Source: Streptococcaceae bacterium AF54-32pH5A
Lineage (GTDB): Bacteria > Bacillota > Bacilli > Lactobacillales > Streptococcaceae
NCBI GenBank assembly: GCA_027682205.1
Contig: JAQDAD010000004.1
Coordinates: 1 to 64,000 of the forward strand
Length of the DNA: 64,000 nucleotides
Direction: 5' to 3'
The notes beneath the pieces were generated by a model. It made no database searches, was not told the DNA's origin, and worked only from the letters and a program-made list of their open reading frames with translations. How positions within the stretch are numbered: position 1 is the first letter of the stretch; each line of letters begins with the position of its first letter. A program made the translations under genes and the position numbers. Of the stretch, positions 49,456 to 57,194 are shown in pieces.

Positions 49456-50130
49456 CTAGTCACCTCCTGTCAATTGGAAGGGGCCTTCTGCAGATCCTAA
49501 AATTTGCAGATTGGACTGAACACTTTGAAGCTTTTGGCGTAGGTAGGAAATATAGAGAAAGACAAGCTCGTGATCACTTTCTTCCAACTCATCTGGCCAG
49601 ATTTGCTCTAGTAGTTGTTGAGAGCTGAGGGCTTGGTTAGTATGCTGGATGAGGAGAGCTAGGAGTTGGGTCTCCTTCTTTCCCAAGCGAATGCTGTTTG
49701 CAGCCACTAGTTCTTGCTCATCAATATCTAAGCAAGTGTTACCTAATTGGACCGTATCTGGGGTATAGTCCTCCAGACGGCGGGCAGTAGATCGGAGTCT
49801 AGCCAAGAGTTCCTTGAGAGAAAAGGGTTTGGTCAAGTAGTCGTCGGCACCTGCATCGAGTCCAGTTACACGGTCATCTACTTCCGCCATGGCTGTCAGC
49901 ATGATAACGTGAGTCGTATTGCCCAACTGGCGAATTTCTTTGAGGGCTTCAATTCCAGTTTTAATTGGCATCATGATGTCAAAGATCATGAGGTGATAGT
50001 GGTTAGATTTAGCCTTTTCGACAGCATCTTGTCCGTTAAAAACAGAATCAACGCTATAGCCTTCGCGTTCTAAAGCAACAGTGATGACGCGATTTAGTTG
50101 AGCTTCATCTTCGGCAAGTAGGATTTTCAT
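49456..50130 (-). CDS. relR: OmpR-type response regulator RelR-like
   Basis: A 224-aa regulator. The receiver has acidic pocket ED (8-9), phosphorylated Asp in FDIMMPIKTG, and Lys in YLTKPFS; the C-terminal winged helix ends ILGSAEGPFQLTGGD, somewhat short and Gln/Leu-rich. Adjacent to relS with no gap and 9 bases after relP. Confidence 0.86.
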   Translation of the reverse strand: MKILLAEDEAQLNRVITVALEREGYSVDSVFNGQDAVEKAKSNHYHLMIFDIMMPIKTGIEALKEIRQLGNTTHVIMLTAMAEVDDRVTGLDAGADDYLTKPFSLKELLARLRSTARRLEDYTPDTVQLGNTCLDIDEQELVAANSIRLGKKETQLLALLIQHTNQALSSQQLLEQIWPDELEESDHELVFLYISYLRQKLQSVQSNLQILGSAEGPFQLTGGD

Positions 50131-50139
50131 AGGTTCTCC

Positions 50140-50772
50140 TTAGTCTTGGTCAGATCTCTGAATCAAATCACGGATGGTCTGCATGGTCAAGTCACATGAA
50201 GCAAGCTCATCGGCACAACGCTTGAGTTCGCGCGTGATTCGCTCAGGATTTTGGATGTTTTTCTTGTATTTCATCTGGTGCTCAAGGCTGGCCCAGGAAT
50301 CCATAGCAATCGTGCGTAGCTGGATCTCGATAAAGTAGGTACCCTGGTCATTTCCCAGACAATCTGGGTAGGGAGTGGACACCTCGAGAATCAGATGGTA
50401 GGAGCGGTAGCCATTGGGTTTGACCTGACGGATATAGTCTTTCTCTTTGAAAATATGGATACTTGGCATCTGACGAATATACTCTATGATGCGGTAGATA
50501 TCATCTGTAAAGCCTGTGATGATCCGAACACCGATAGCATCTCGGATTTCTTTAAGAGCGGATTGACTCGTCTGAGGAAGGCCTTTGCGTTGGCATTTTT
50601 CACGCATACTTTTTTCTGTTTTGATTCGCGCATGCAAATGCTCATATAGTTTGAGGGAGGTTTCTCTTTTGTAATTAGCTGCAGCCTCCTCCATGTCTTC
50701 AATAAAGGTTTGCAAGATAGTGGGTAAGTAGGCTTCGCAAGTGCCGTAGATAGAGTTCATAAGTAAGTCCAT
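50140..50772 (-). CDS. relP: Small alarmone synthetase RelP
   Basis: A 210-aa stand-alone (p)ppGpp synthetase without hydrolase or regulatory domains. Motifs: LKEIRDAIGVRIITGF, VKPNGYRSYHLIL (GTP/ATP site) and FIEIQLRTIAMDSWASLEHQMKYKK. Lead gene of the relPRS operon on the minus strand; the -10 TATAAT on that strand lies near 50795-50800. Confidence 0.9.
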   Translation of the reverse strand: MDLLMNSIYGTCEAYLPTILQTFIEDMEEAAANYKRETSLKLYEHLHARIKTEKSMREKCQRKGLPQTSQSALKEIRDAIGVRIITGFTDDIYRIIEYIRQMPSIHIFKEKDYIRQVKPNGYRSYHLILEVSTPYPDCLGNDQGTYFIEIQLRTIAMDSWASLEHQMKYKKNIQNPERITRELKRCADELASCDLTMQTIRDLIQRSDQD

Positions 50773-50849
50773 TCTGAACAGTTTTTTACTATTATATCAT
50801 GAAAACACGGTTAAGATAAGTTCCTACAAAGACAGATAGGATGAGAATT

Positions 50850-50878
50850 TTGACAAAGGAGTCCATTAGAGATATAAT
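50850..50878 (+). promoter_or_regulatory. cstR promoter
   Basis: TTGACA (50850-50855), 17 bases, TATAAT (50873-50878). Confidence 0.8.
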
Positions 50879-50905
50879 GAAGAAAAATCAACCAAGGATA
50901 AGAAG

Positions 50906-51163
50906 ATGACAAACTCAAAGTATATAACACGCCTGAAACGCTCAGAAGGCCAGTTACGTGGTATCCAAAAAATGATAGAAGAAGAGCGTGATTGTGCAGA
51001 TATTATTACCCAGTTGACAGCGGTGCGCTCCAGTGTAGAGCGCGTGATTGAGATGATGATTACCGAGAATCTCACAGCCTGCATCAACCACCCCCTAGAC
51101 GACCCTGAGGCTCAAAAGGAACGCTTGGAAAAGGCTGTTCAGTACCTAATCAAACGGAAATAA
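50906..51163 (+). CDS. cstR: CsoR-family repressor, CstR (persulfide-sensing) type
   Basis: An 85-aa all-helical DUF156 regulator. Conserved Cys30 (ERDCADIITQL) and Cys59 (ENLTACINHP) match the two thiols of CstR. The copper-binding His of CsoR, four residues before the second Cys, is Asn55 here, so a copper role is unlikely. CstR senses persulfides and represses sulfide-detoxifying rhodaneses and CoA-disulfide reductases, the very genes at 51735-54005, whose promoter carries a matching operator. Confidence 0.85.
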   Translation: MTNSKYITRLKRSEGQLRGIQKMIEEERDCADIITQLTAVRSSVERVIEMMITENLTACINHPLDDPEAQKERLEKAVQYLIKRK

Positions 51164-51205
51164 CCCAATTTTTAGGGCTATCAAGTTAATAAAGGAGGCC
51201 AGCAA

Positions 51206-51694
51206 ATGGAAGCATATGAAAAAGTAGTAGAAATGCTAAATGGACTAGATATTCCCTTTGAAATTGTGGATCACGAGCCAGCCTTAACGACGGAGCAGGC
51301 GGATAGCTTTATCGAAGGGATCGAAGGTGTCCGTACCAAGACCATGTTTCTCACAAACAAAAAGAAAACAGCCTATTATCTTGTGATTATGGATGATAAA
51401 AAGCGTTTGGACATGGACCTCTTGAAGGATTTGGTAGGAGCCAATAGAATCCGTATGGCTTCCTCTGATAGTCTGTTTGAAAAAATGAACTTGCTAGCAG
51501 GAGCCGTTTCTCCATTTGGCTTGCTGAACAATGCAGATAAGGATGTTCAGGTCTATTTCGACAAAGAAATTATGTCTGAAAAACGGATGAGTTTTCACCC
51601 CAATACCAATGAAAAAACGCTTTTCTTGGACACGACAGACATACTCAAGTTCCTAGAAGCTATTGGTTATGAGGCTCATATCATCGAGTTATAA
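51206..51694 (+). CDS. YbaK/ProX-type tRNA deacylase domain protein
   Basis: A 162-aa protein with the YbaK/aminoacyl-tRNA-deacylase fold: FEIVDHEPALTTEQAD, GVRTKTMFLTNKKKTAYYLVIM (catalytic Lys region), AGAVSPFGLLN. These proteins hydrolyse mischarged tRNAs such as Ala- or Cys-tRNA-Pro; free-standing PrdX/ProX is closest. 42 bases after cstR, behind AAAGGAGG. Confidence 0.87.
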   Translation: MEAYEKVVEMLNGLDIPFEIVDHEPALTTEQADSFIEGIEGVRTKTMFLTNKKKTAYYLVIMDDKKRLDMDLLKDLVGANRIRMASSDSLFEKMNLLAGAVSPFGLLNNADKDVQVYFDKEIMSEKRMSFHPNTNEKTLFLDTTDILKFLEAIGYEAHIIEL

Positions 51695-51700
51695 AGATGA

Positions 51701-51732
51701 AAAAACCGATTAAGAATTCTTAATCGGTTTTT
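51701..51732. terminator. Bidirectional terminator between YbaK and rhodanese genes
   Basis: A perfect 16+16 palindrome, AAAAACCGATTAAGAA and its complement. Confidence 0.88.
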
Positions 51733-51734
51733 GT

Positions 51735-52031
51735 TTATTCTACTTGACCGGGCCAAGCATTCATACCACCTTCTACATTGGTAACGGTGAGCCCTTGGCC
51801 ACTGAGAAATTGACAGGCAGAGGCAGAACGCACTCCCCCTTGACAGATGACATGGTATTCATGGTCAGGTTTGAGTTCTTTGTAGTCTTGCTCCAGGGTG
51901 CTTAAAGGCAGATTTTTAGCACCTGGCACATGTCCTGCTTGGAATTCATGTACCTCACGGACATCGATAAGATCTAGATTTTCATGTTGATATTTTTCAT
52001 AAAAGTCAACCATGCTGATATTAGTTACCAT
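51735..52031 (-). CDS. Rhodanese-like protein
   Basis: A 98-aa single-domain rhodanese: DVREVHEFQAGHVPGAKNLPL and active-site loop CQGGVRS with the persulfide-forming Cys. Last gene of the three-gene minus-strand sulfur operon, overlapping the CoADR gene by 11 bases. Confidence 0.92.
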   Translation of the reverse strand: MVTNISMVDFYEKYQHENLDLIDVREVHEFQAGHVPGAKNLPLSTLEQDYKELKPDHEYHVICQGGVRSASACQFLSGQGLTVTNVEGGMNAWPGQVE

Positions 52032-53676
52032 ATTCTACTCCTTCTGGGTTAGCCATTTTGTATAGTGAATAAGCGCCGTCAAGGTTTTGGACGGTAAATC
52101 CTGCTTGCTTGAGGATACGCTCTGCGATATAGCTGCGTAAACCGCTGTGGCAGCTAACGATGTAGGCTTGATTCTTGTCCAGTTCGTCCAAGCGTTCCCG
52201 TAGTTCGTTTAGGGGGATGTGGATGGTATCGACTTTGAGTCGGCCACTCTGGAATTCGCCACTTGTCCGTACATCTAGGAATTTCTTACCGGCGGCTAGT
52301 TCGTCTTCTAGTTGGTACCATTGAATATTGTCGCTTAAACCTTCGATTAGGTTCAAGGCTGCATAACCCAACATATTGACGGGATCCTTGGCAGAGCCAA
52401 ATGGTGGCGCATAGGTGAACTCCAATTCTGGTAGGTCAAAGACGGTGAGATTTCCCTTGATAGCAGTTGCCAGGATGTCAATTCGCTTGTCAACACCTTT
52501 CTTCCCAACTCCTTGGGCGCCATAGATTTTTCCAGTATTTGGTTCAAAGAGGAGTTTCAAGGTCATATCAGTAGCGCCTGGATAATAACCGGCGTGGTCT
52601 TTTCCGCTGACATGAAGCGCCTTGTAAGGAAGTTGATTCATGCTAAGGATACGTTCGCTGAGACCAGTCGAAGCAGCTGTCATATCAAAGGCACGAACGA
52701 TCGCAGTGCCGATGCTACCCTTGTTTGTACGACCTAGTCCTGCGATGACGTCTGCCACTTGGCGTCCCTGACGATTGGCAGGAGAAGCTAGAGAGATGAG
52801 AGCGTCTTGGCCCGTAATCTCTTGCTTGACAACGATGGCATCCCCAACTGCAAAAATATCTTTTTGACTGGTTTCATAATGTTCATCGACCAGGATCCCA
52901 CCACGGAGTCCCAGTTCAATCCCCGCAGCTTTTGCCAGTCCGTTTTCAGGTTCAACACCGACAGAAAGGATGGTGAGGTCAGAAGTGATCTTTTGACCGT
53001 TTTCGAGAACGATGATTTTTCCTTGGTCTTCAAATTGATTCGCAGACTGAGAAGTGATAACGCGAACGCCGTTTTTAACCAATTCTGCTTGAACAAAGGC
53101 AGCCATTTCTTGATCTAATGGTGGCAAGACATGGGGTGCTTTCTCAACGATAGTAACTTGCAATCCACGTTTTGTCAGGTTTTCAGCCATTTCAAGCCCG
53201 ATAAATCCTGCACCGATAACGACAGCTTCTTTTGGATGATTGTCCAAGGCTGCCATAATTTCATCGAGATCGGGAACATTGCGAAGCGTGTAGGCGTTCT
53301 TAGCTTCTGCCAAGCCTTCAATGGTAGGAACAAATGGTTTAGCTCCTGGGGAGAGGATCAACTTGTCGTAGCTTTCTGTGAATTCCTGTCCATCATGGCG
53401 TACGGTCACAGTGCGCTCTGCTGGCGAAATGCTGATGACCTCATGGAAAGGACGAACATCCAGATTAAAGCGTGCTTTGAGACTTTCAGGAGTTTGGACC
53501 AATAAACTATCACGGTTTGCAATTTCTCCTGAAACATAGTAAGGAAGTCCGCAGTTTGCAAAGGAAACAAAGGGACCTTTCTCAAAAATAGTGATTTCAG
53601 CGTCTTCCATGAGACGTCTGAGACGGGTTGCTGCTGACATTCCGCCTGCAACTCCCCCGACAATGATAATTTTCAT
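52021..53676 (-). CDS. cdr: CoA-disulfide/persulfide reductase with C-terminal rhodanese domain
   Basis: A 551-aa fusion. The FAD/NAD part begins MKIIIVGGVAGGMSAATR with redox Cys42 in FVSFANCGLPYYVSG, a second nucleotide site VVIGAGFIGLEMAENL, and the dimer region DMTLKLLFEPNTGKIYGAQ. From about residue 460 a rhodanese domain ends with the active loop SCHSGLRS. Such CoADR-RHD enzymes reduce CoA disulfide and CoA persulfide. Middle gene of the operon. Confidence 0.92.
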   Translation of the reverse strand: MKIIIVGGVAGGMSAATRLRRLMEDAEITIFEKGPFVSFANCGLPYYVSGEIANRDSLLVQTPESLKARFNLDVRPFHEVISISPAERTVTVRHDGQEFTESYDKLILSPGAKPFVPTIEGLAEAKNAYTLRNVPDLDEIMAALDNHPKEAVVIGAGFIGLEMAENLTKRGLQVTIVEKAPHVLPPLDQEMAAFVQAELVKNGVRVITSQSANQFEDQGKIIVLENGQKITSDLTILSVGVEPENGLAKAAGIELGLRGGILVDEHYETSQKDIFAVGDAIVVKQEITGQDALISLASPANRQGRQVADVIAGLGRTNKGSIGTAIVRAFDMTAASTGLSERILSMNQLPYKALHVSGKDHAGYYPGATDMTLKLLFEPNTGKIYGAQGVGKKGVDKRIDILATAIKGNLTVFDLPELEFTYAPPFGSAKDPVNMLGYAALNLIEGLSDNIQWYQLEDELAAGKKFLDVRTSGEFQSGRLKVDTIHIPLNELRERLDELDKNQAYIVSCHSGLRSYIAERILKQAGFTVQNLDGAYSLYKMANPEGVEYGN

Positions 53677-53696
53677 TGACTTTCTCCTTTATACAT

Positions 53697-54005
53697 CTAG
53701 ATGACCTTACCTGTCCAAGCACTCATACCGCCTCGGACATTGATGACATCGTAGCCTTTTTTCTTTAGCTTCTTCGCAGCTAGTTTGCTTCGCACACCAG
53801 AATGGCAAATGACATAGAGTGTTTCTTTTGTCTCAGGTGTGTAAGATCCGATTTCGGTTAGAGGGACATTCTTGGCATTTTTGATATGACCTCTGCGGAA
53901 TTCTGTAGGTGTCCGAACATCCAGTAGCTGAATCGGTTCTCTGAGTTTAGCTTCTAACTCGCTGGTAGAAATACTGTCAATTTTTGTAAATAATAAGTGA
54001 AACAT
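53697..54005 (-). CDS. Rhodanese-like protein, first gene of sulfur operon
   Basis: The ATG complementing 54003-54005, behind GGAGGTGCCT, gives 102 aa beginning MFHLLFTKID. LLDVRTPTEFRRGHIKNAKNVPL and the active loop CHSGVRS are present. A longer in-frame extension runs through the operator and promoter and is rejected. Together the operon has three rhodanese domains plus a CoADR. Confidence 0.9.
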   Translation of the reverse strand: MFHLLFTKIDSISTSELEAKLREPIQLLDVRTPTEFRRGHIKNAKNVPLTEIGSYTPETKETLYVICHSGVRSKLAAKKLKKKGYDVINVRGGMSAWTGKVI

Positions 54006-54016
54006 AGGCACCTCCA

Positions 54017-54039
54017 AATATACCCTTATGGGGTATATT
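54017..54039. promoter_or_regulatory. CstR/CsoR-type operator
   Basis: AATATACCC (54017-54025), TTATG, GGGTATATT (54031-54039): a perfect 9-bp inverted repeat with the ATACCC-N-GGGTAT pattern of CsoR/CstR operators, just upstream of the first rhodanese gene. The likely repressor is encoded at 50906. Confidence 0.85.
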
Positions 54040-54181
54040 AAACCATGAAGTAAAGCTTTTGTCAAGCAAGTTGTTTTGAGTTGGGATGGGGATTTGTTTT
54101 GAGAGACTGGAAAGCAAGCTATTCTTGACCTTTCAAAGTCTTTTTGATATGATGGCATCAAACTAAGTGTGAGGTGCTAAG

Positions 54182-54745
54182 ATGACCAGTGAATACCAGA
54201 AAATGATAGCAGGGGAGCCTTACCGTCCGTCGGATCCTGAATTACGGACCTTGGCGCAGGTAGCACGTCAAAAGCAGGCGGATTTCAATCAGGAGTTAGA
54301 TCCCTTGAAAGGGGCGGAGATTATCAAGACTTGGTTTGGTTCAACTGGGGAAAATCTCTATGTCAATCCACGTCTGGTGGTCGATTATGGAGTCAATATC
54401 CATCTAGGGGAAAATTTTTATTCTAATTGGAACTTGACCATGCTGGATGTTTGTCCGATTCGCATCGGTAACAATGCTATGCTTGGTCCCAACTGTCAGT
54501 TTTTAACCCCACTCCATCCACTGGATCCGCATGAACGCAATTCAGGGGTCGAATACGGCAAGCCCATCACCATCGGTGACAATTTCTGGGCTGGAGGTGG
54601 CGTCATTGTCCTTCCTGGAGTGACACTGGGAAATAACGTAGTAGCAGGAGCGGGGGCTGTGATTACCAAATCCTTTGGAGACAATGTTGTCCTAGGTGGC
54701 AATCCTGCGCGTGTTATCAAGGAAATCTCTGTAAAAGAAAATTAA
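54182..54745 (+). CDS. maa: Sugar O-acetyltransferase, Maa/LacA type
   Basis: A 187-aa hexapeptide-repeat acetyltransferase: short N-terminal helix region (EYQKMIAGEPYRPSDPEL), then VDYGVNIHLGENFYSNWNLTMLDVCPIRIGNNAMLGPNCQF as repeating left-handed turns, with a catalytic His in TPLHPLDPHERN and the AcCoA loop GGNPARVIKE. Acetylates maltose, glucose or galactosides in relatives. Divergent from the rhodanese operon. Confidence 0.9.
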   Translation: MTSEYQKMIAGEPYRPSDPELRTLAQVARQKQADFNQELDPLKGAEIIKTWFGSTGENLYVNPRLVVDYGVNIHLGENFYSNWNLTMLDVCPIRIGNNAMLGPNCQFLTPLHPLDPHERNSGVEYGKPITIGDNFWAGGGVIVLPGVTLGNNVVAGAGAVITKSFGDNVVLGGNPARVIKEISVKEN

Positions 54746-54771
54746 AAAGAATAGCCCCAGCTGTTCTTTTT
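54744..54771 (+). terminator. Terminator after maa
   Basis: AAAAAGAA-AG with CT-TTCTTTTT. The 250 bases that follow hold no gene that I can see. Confidence 0.7.
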
Positions 54772-54942
54772 GTAATCTTTATCATAGTCTTATAGATTTT
54801 TCTTCTTTTTGGCTTTCTTGATCAAGGAGACATGGCACTGGGGAATTTTGGTTAAAGAACTATTAAATGTATTTTAATACTCTCAAATTGTTTCTAGTAG
54901 CCCTTTCAAAAGAATACTAAGCGAAACTAAATTTAAGGAAAC

Positions 54943-54973
54943 TTTCAGAAAAGTTTTAGTTTCGTTTCAGAAA
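54943..54973 (+). promoter_or_regulatory. 22-bp-phased direct repeat before lipoprotein gene
   Basis: TTTCAGAAA occurs at 54943-54951 and 54965-54973, exactly 22 bases apart (two helix turns), just upstream of the expected -35. Such phased half-sites are typical of OmpR-type response regulators. A TATATC -10 candidate lies at 54994. Confidence 0.5.
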
Positions 54974-55021
54974 TCTTCTGTAGACTGTCTAGCTATATCA
55001 TACGAAGGAGAGGAAAAAGGT

Positions 55022-56272
55022 ATGAAATCAAAAAAATGGACCCTACTCGCAACGAGTTTAACGGCAATGGTGCTGATGGCAGCATGTGCCCAATCAACAA
55101 CTACATCTAATACCAATGCAACGAAAAATAATGCAACAACAACGTCAACAAAGGCAAATCAAACTTCCTATTTTACAGAGAAGGACTATGATACTTCTTA
55201 TGATGAAGGCACAGCTTCTAAGATTGAGCTATCTGGCTCATCTGCAAACGTCTCTGGAGATGGCGTGACAGTTTCTGGCTCAACAGTGACCATCACAAAA
55301 TCTGGCACCTATGTAATTTCAGGTCAGTCTGACGGAGTTCAGATCAAGGTCGAGGCAGATAAGTCAGCAGATGTTCACCTAGTCCTAAAAGGTGCGACCA
55401 TGACCAATACCAATGCAGCGATATCTGCGACATCGGCTGGCCATGTCTACCTGACTCTGGCAGAAGGAACCACCAACAGTCTCTCTGACTCAAGCTTGAA
55501 CAGTGACGAAAAAGCCGACGCAGCTCTCTTTTCTAAGGTGGATTTAACCATCAACGGGAAAGGAACTCTTAATGTAGAAGGAAAGAAAAATAATGGTATT
55601 AAAGCTAACGACACCCTCCACATCACGGGTGGAACCTATAACATCACAGCAGTTGGTGATGCCTTTAATGTCAATGATGAACTCAACATCACTGGTACGA
55701 CCATGACCATCGATGCAAAAGAAGATGGAGTCAAGGTGGACAATGATGAAGATACTTCAGTTGGAACCATGTACCTATCTAACAACGACATCACCGTTAC
55801 AGCAGGGGATGATGGTATCCACGCTTCTGGAGACCTCGTCATCGATAGTGGTACCTACACCGTCAAAAATTCGACAGAAGGACTTGAAGGTAAGTCAATC
55901 ACTATCAACGGAGGCGATATCAACATTTACGCGACAGATGATGGTGTCAATGCAGCCAACAAAAATGCCCAACAAAGTGAAATCTTCTTCACCATGAATG
56001 GCGGGAACCTGACAGTAGAAGTTGGTCAAGGGGATACAGACCCAATCGACTCAAACGGAAATATCACGGTCACAGGCGGAACCATTAAAATGACTGGTCA
56101 AACAGGTTTTGACTTTGATGGAACTGCGACCTATACAGGTGGAGACATCTACCTCAACGGTGAAAAACAAAGGGAAATCGTCAACTCTATGCCTGGAGGC
56201 GGTGGACCTGGCGGTGGCCCTCAAGGCGGCGGACCTCAAGGCGGTGGACCAGCCCCTGGCGGACAAGGGTAA
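55022..56272 (+). CDS. Carbohydrate-binding domain lipoprotein (Cthe_2159/DUF4353-like)
   Basis: A 416-aa exported protein. Residues 1-22 form a lipoprotein signal with lipobox LMAAC; a Thr/Asn-rich linker follows. The bulk is a repetitive beta-helix with GGTYNITAVGDAFNVNDELNITGTTMTIDAKEDGVKVD-like rungs (shown in part), typical of the Cthe_2159 family, which binds calcium and acidic polysaccharide. The C-terminus (from about 393) is a low-complexity Gly-Pro-Gln tail. Lone gene. Confidence 0.8.
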   Translation: MKSKKWTLLATSLTAMVLMAACAQSTTTSNTNATKNNATTTSTKANQTSYFTEKDYDTSYDEGTASKIELSGSSANVSGDGVTVSGSTVTITKSGTYVISGQSDGVQIKVEADKSADVHLVLKGATMTNTNAAISATSAGHVYLTLAEGTTNSLSDSSLNSDEKADAALFSKVDLTINGKGTLNVEGKKNNGIKANDTLHITGGTYNITAVGDAFNVNDELNITGTTMTIDAKEDGVKVDNDEDTSVGTMYLSNNDITVTAGDDGIHASGDLVIDSGTYTVKNSTEGLEGKSITINGGDINIYATDDGVNAANKNAQQSEIFFTMNGGNLTVEVGQGDTDPIDSNGNITVTGGTIKMTGQTGFDFDGTATYTGGDIYLNGEKQREIVNSMPGGGGPGGGPQGGGPQGGGPAPGGQG

Positions 56273-56274
56273 TA

Positions 56275-56313
56275 AAGATTCTCCTTTCTCGAGAGAGAAG
56301 GGAGAATCTTGTG
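56275..56313 (+). terminator. Hairpin after lipoprotein gene
   Basis: AAGATTCTCCTTTCTC (56275-56290) and GAGAAGGGAGAATCTT (56295-56310): 16 bp with one mismatch pair; weak T-tail. Confidence 0.7.
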
Positions 56314-56344
56314 TTGTTACTAGAGGAAATGTAAAGATAACTCC

Positions 56345-56372
56345 TTGACACTCCGTCAGCTTTTGGTACAAT
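56345..56372 (+). promoter_or_regulatory. Promoter of nucleoside phosphorylase gene
   Basis: TTGACA (56345-56350), 16 bases, TACAAT (56367-56372). Confidence 0.75.
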
Positions 56373-56397
56373 AGTACAAAATTAGAGGAGGTGGGCT

Positions 56398-57162
56398 ATG
56401 ATTCAGAAGCATGCGATTCCCATTTTAGAGTTTGATGATAATCCCCAAGCGGTCCTTATGCCAACACATGAGGGGTTGGACTTAAAGTTGCCAAAGAAGT
56501 GTATCTATGCATTTTTGGAGGAGGAGGTTGACCGCTATGCGAGGGGAGTAGGGGCGGACTGTGTTGGTGAGTTCGTTTCCGCCACCAAAACGTATCCAGT
56601 ATATGTCATCAATTATAAGGGTGAGGAGATTTGTCTGGCCCAAGCGCCCGTTGGTTCAGCGCCAGCGGCCCAGTTTATGGATTGGTTGGTTGGCTATGGT
56701 GTGGAGCAAATCATTTCCACTGGTACTTGTGGAGTCCTAGCCGATATAGAGGAAAATGCCTTTCTCGTCCCTGTTCGCGCTCTGCGAGATGAGGGGACCA
56801 GCTACCACTATGTAGCGCCTTCTCGTTATATGGAGATGCAGATTGAGGCGATCTCTGCTATTGAGCAAGTCCTGGAACAAAGAGGAATTCCTTACGAGGA
56901 GGTCATGACCTGGACGACAGATGGTTTTTATCGAGAGACGGCTGAAAAGGTTGCCTATCGTAAGGAAGAAGGCTGTGCAGTTGTGGAGATGGAGTGTGCA
57001 GCTCTTGCAGCAGTTGCCCAGCTTCGAGGAGTAGTTTGGGGTCAACTTCTATTTACAGCCGACTCTCTAGCGGATTTAGAAAATTATGATAGCCGCGATT
57101 GGGGTTCAGAAGCTTTTGACAAGGCCTTAGAACTCTGTCTTGAAATCGTTAGTCATATGTGA
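56398..57162 (+). CDS. Nucleoside phosphorylase (Udp/Pnp family)
   Basis: A 254-aa phosphorylase: CLAQAPVGSAPAAQFMDWLVGYGVEQIISTGTCGVL contains the phosphate and ribose site strands, TSYHYV and VVEMECAALAAVAQLRG the base site and the ribose-binding Met-Glu, and LFTADSL the catalytic Asp. Family members split uridine, adenosine or inosine. Which base is used cannot be read. Its 3' end contains the trkH promoter. Confidence 0.85.
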   Translation: MIQKHAIPILEFDDNPQAVLMPTHEGLDLKLPKKCIYAFLEEEVDRYARGVGADCVGEFVSATKTYPVYVINYKGEEICLAQAPVGSAPAAQFMDWLVGYGVEQIISTGTCGVLADIEENAFLVPVRALRDEGTSYHYVAPSRYMEMQIEAISAIEQVLEQRGIPYEEVMTWTTDGFYRETAEKVAYRKEEGCAVVEMECAALAAVAQLRGVVWGQLLFTADSLADLENYDSRDWGSEAFDKALELCLEIVSHM

Positions 57163-57188
57163 CTGCTTTAACTGTTTTATGGTACAAT
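57159..57188 (+). promoter_or_regulatory. trkH promoter, apparently leaderless
   Basis: GTGACT (57159-57164), 18 bases, extended -10 TGGTACAAT (57180-57188). The expected start, 7 bases downstream, is the A of ATG 57195. Confidence 0.6.
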
Positions 57189-57194
57189 GTAACT

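Noticed and set aside
50906..51163. Copper-sensing CsoR
   Set aside because: The copper-ligand His is replaced by Asn55, and the neighbouring genes are sulfur genes with no copper ATPase.
53697..54161. Longer N-terminus for the first rhodanese (start at 54161)
   Set aside because: The extension would run through the CstR operator and promoter and lacks rhodanese-like sequence; ATG at 54005 has a strong SD.
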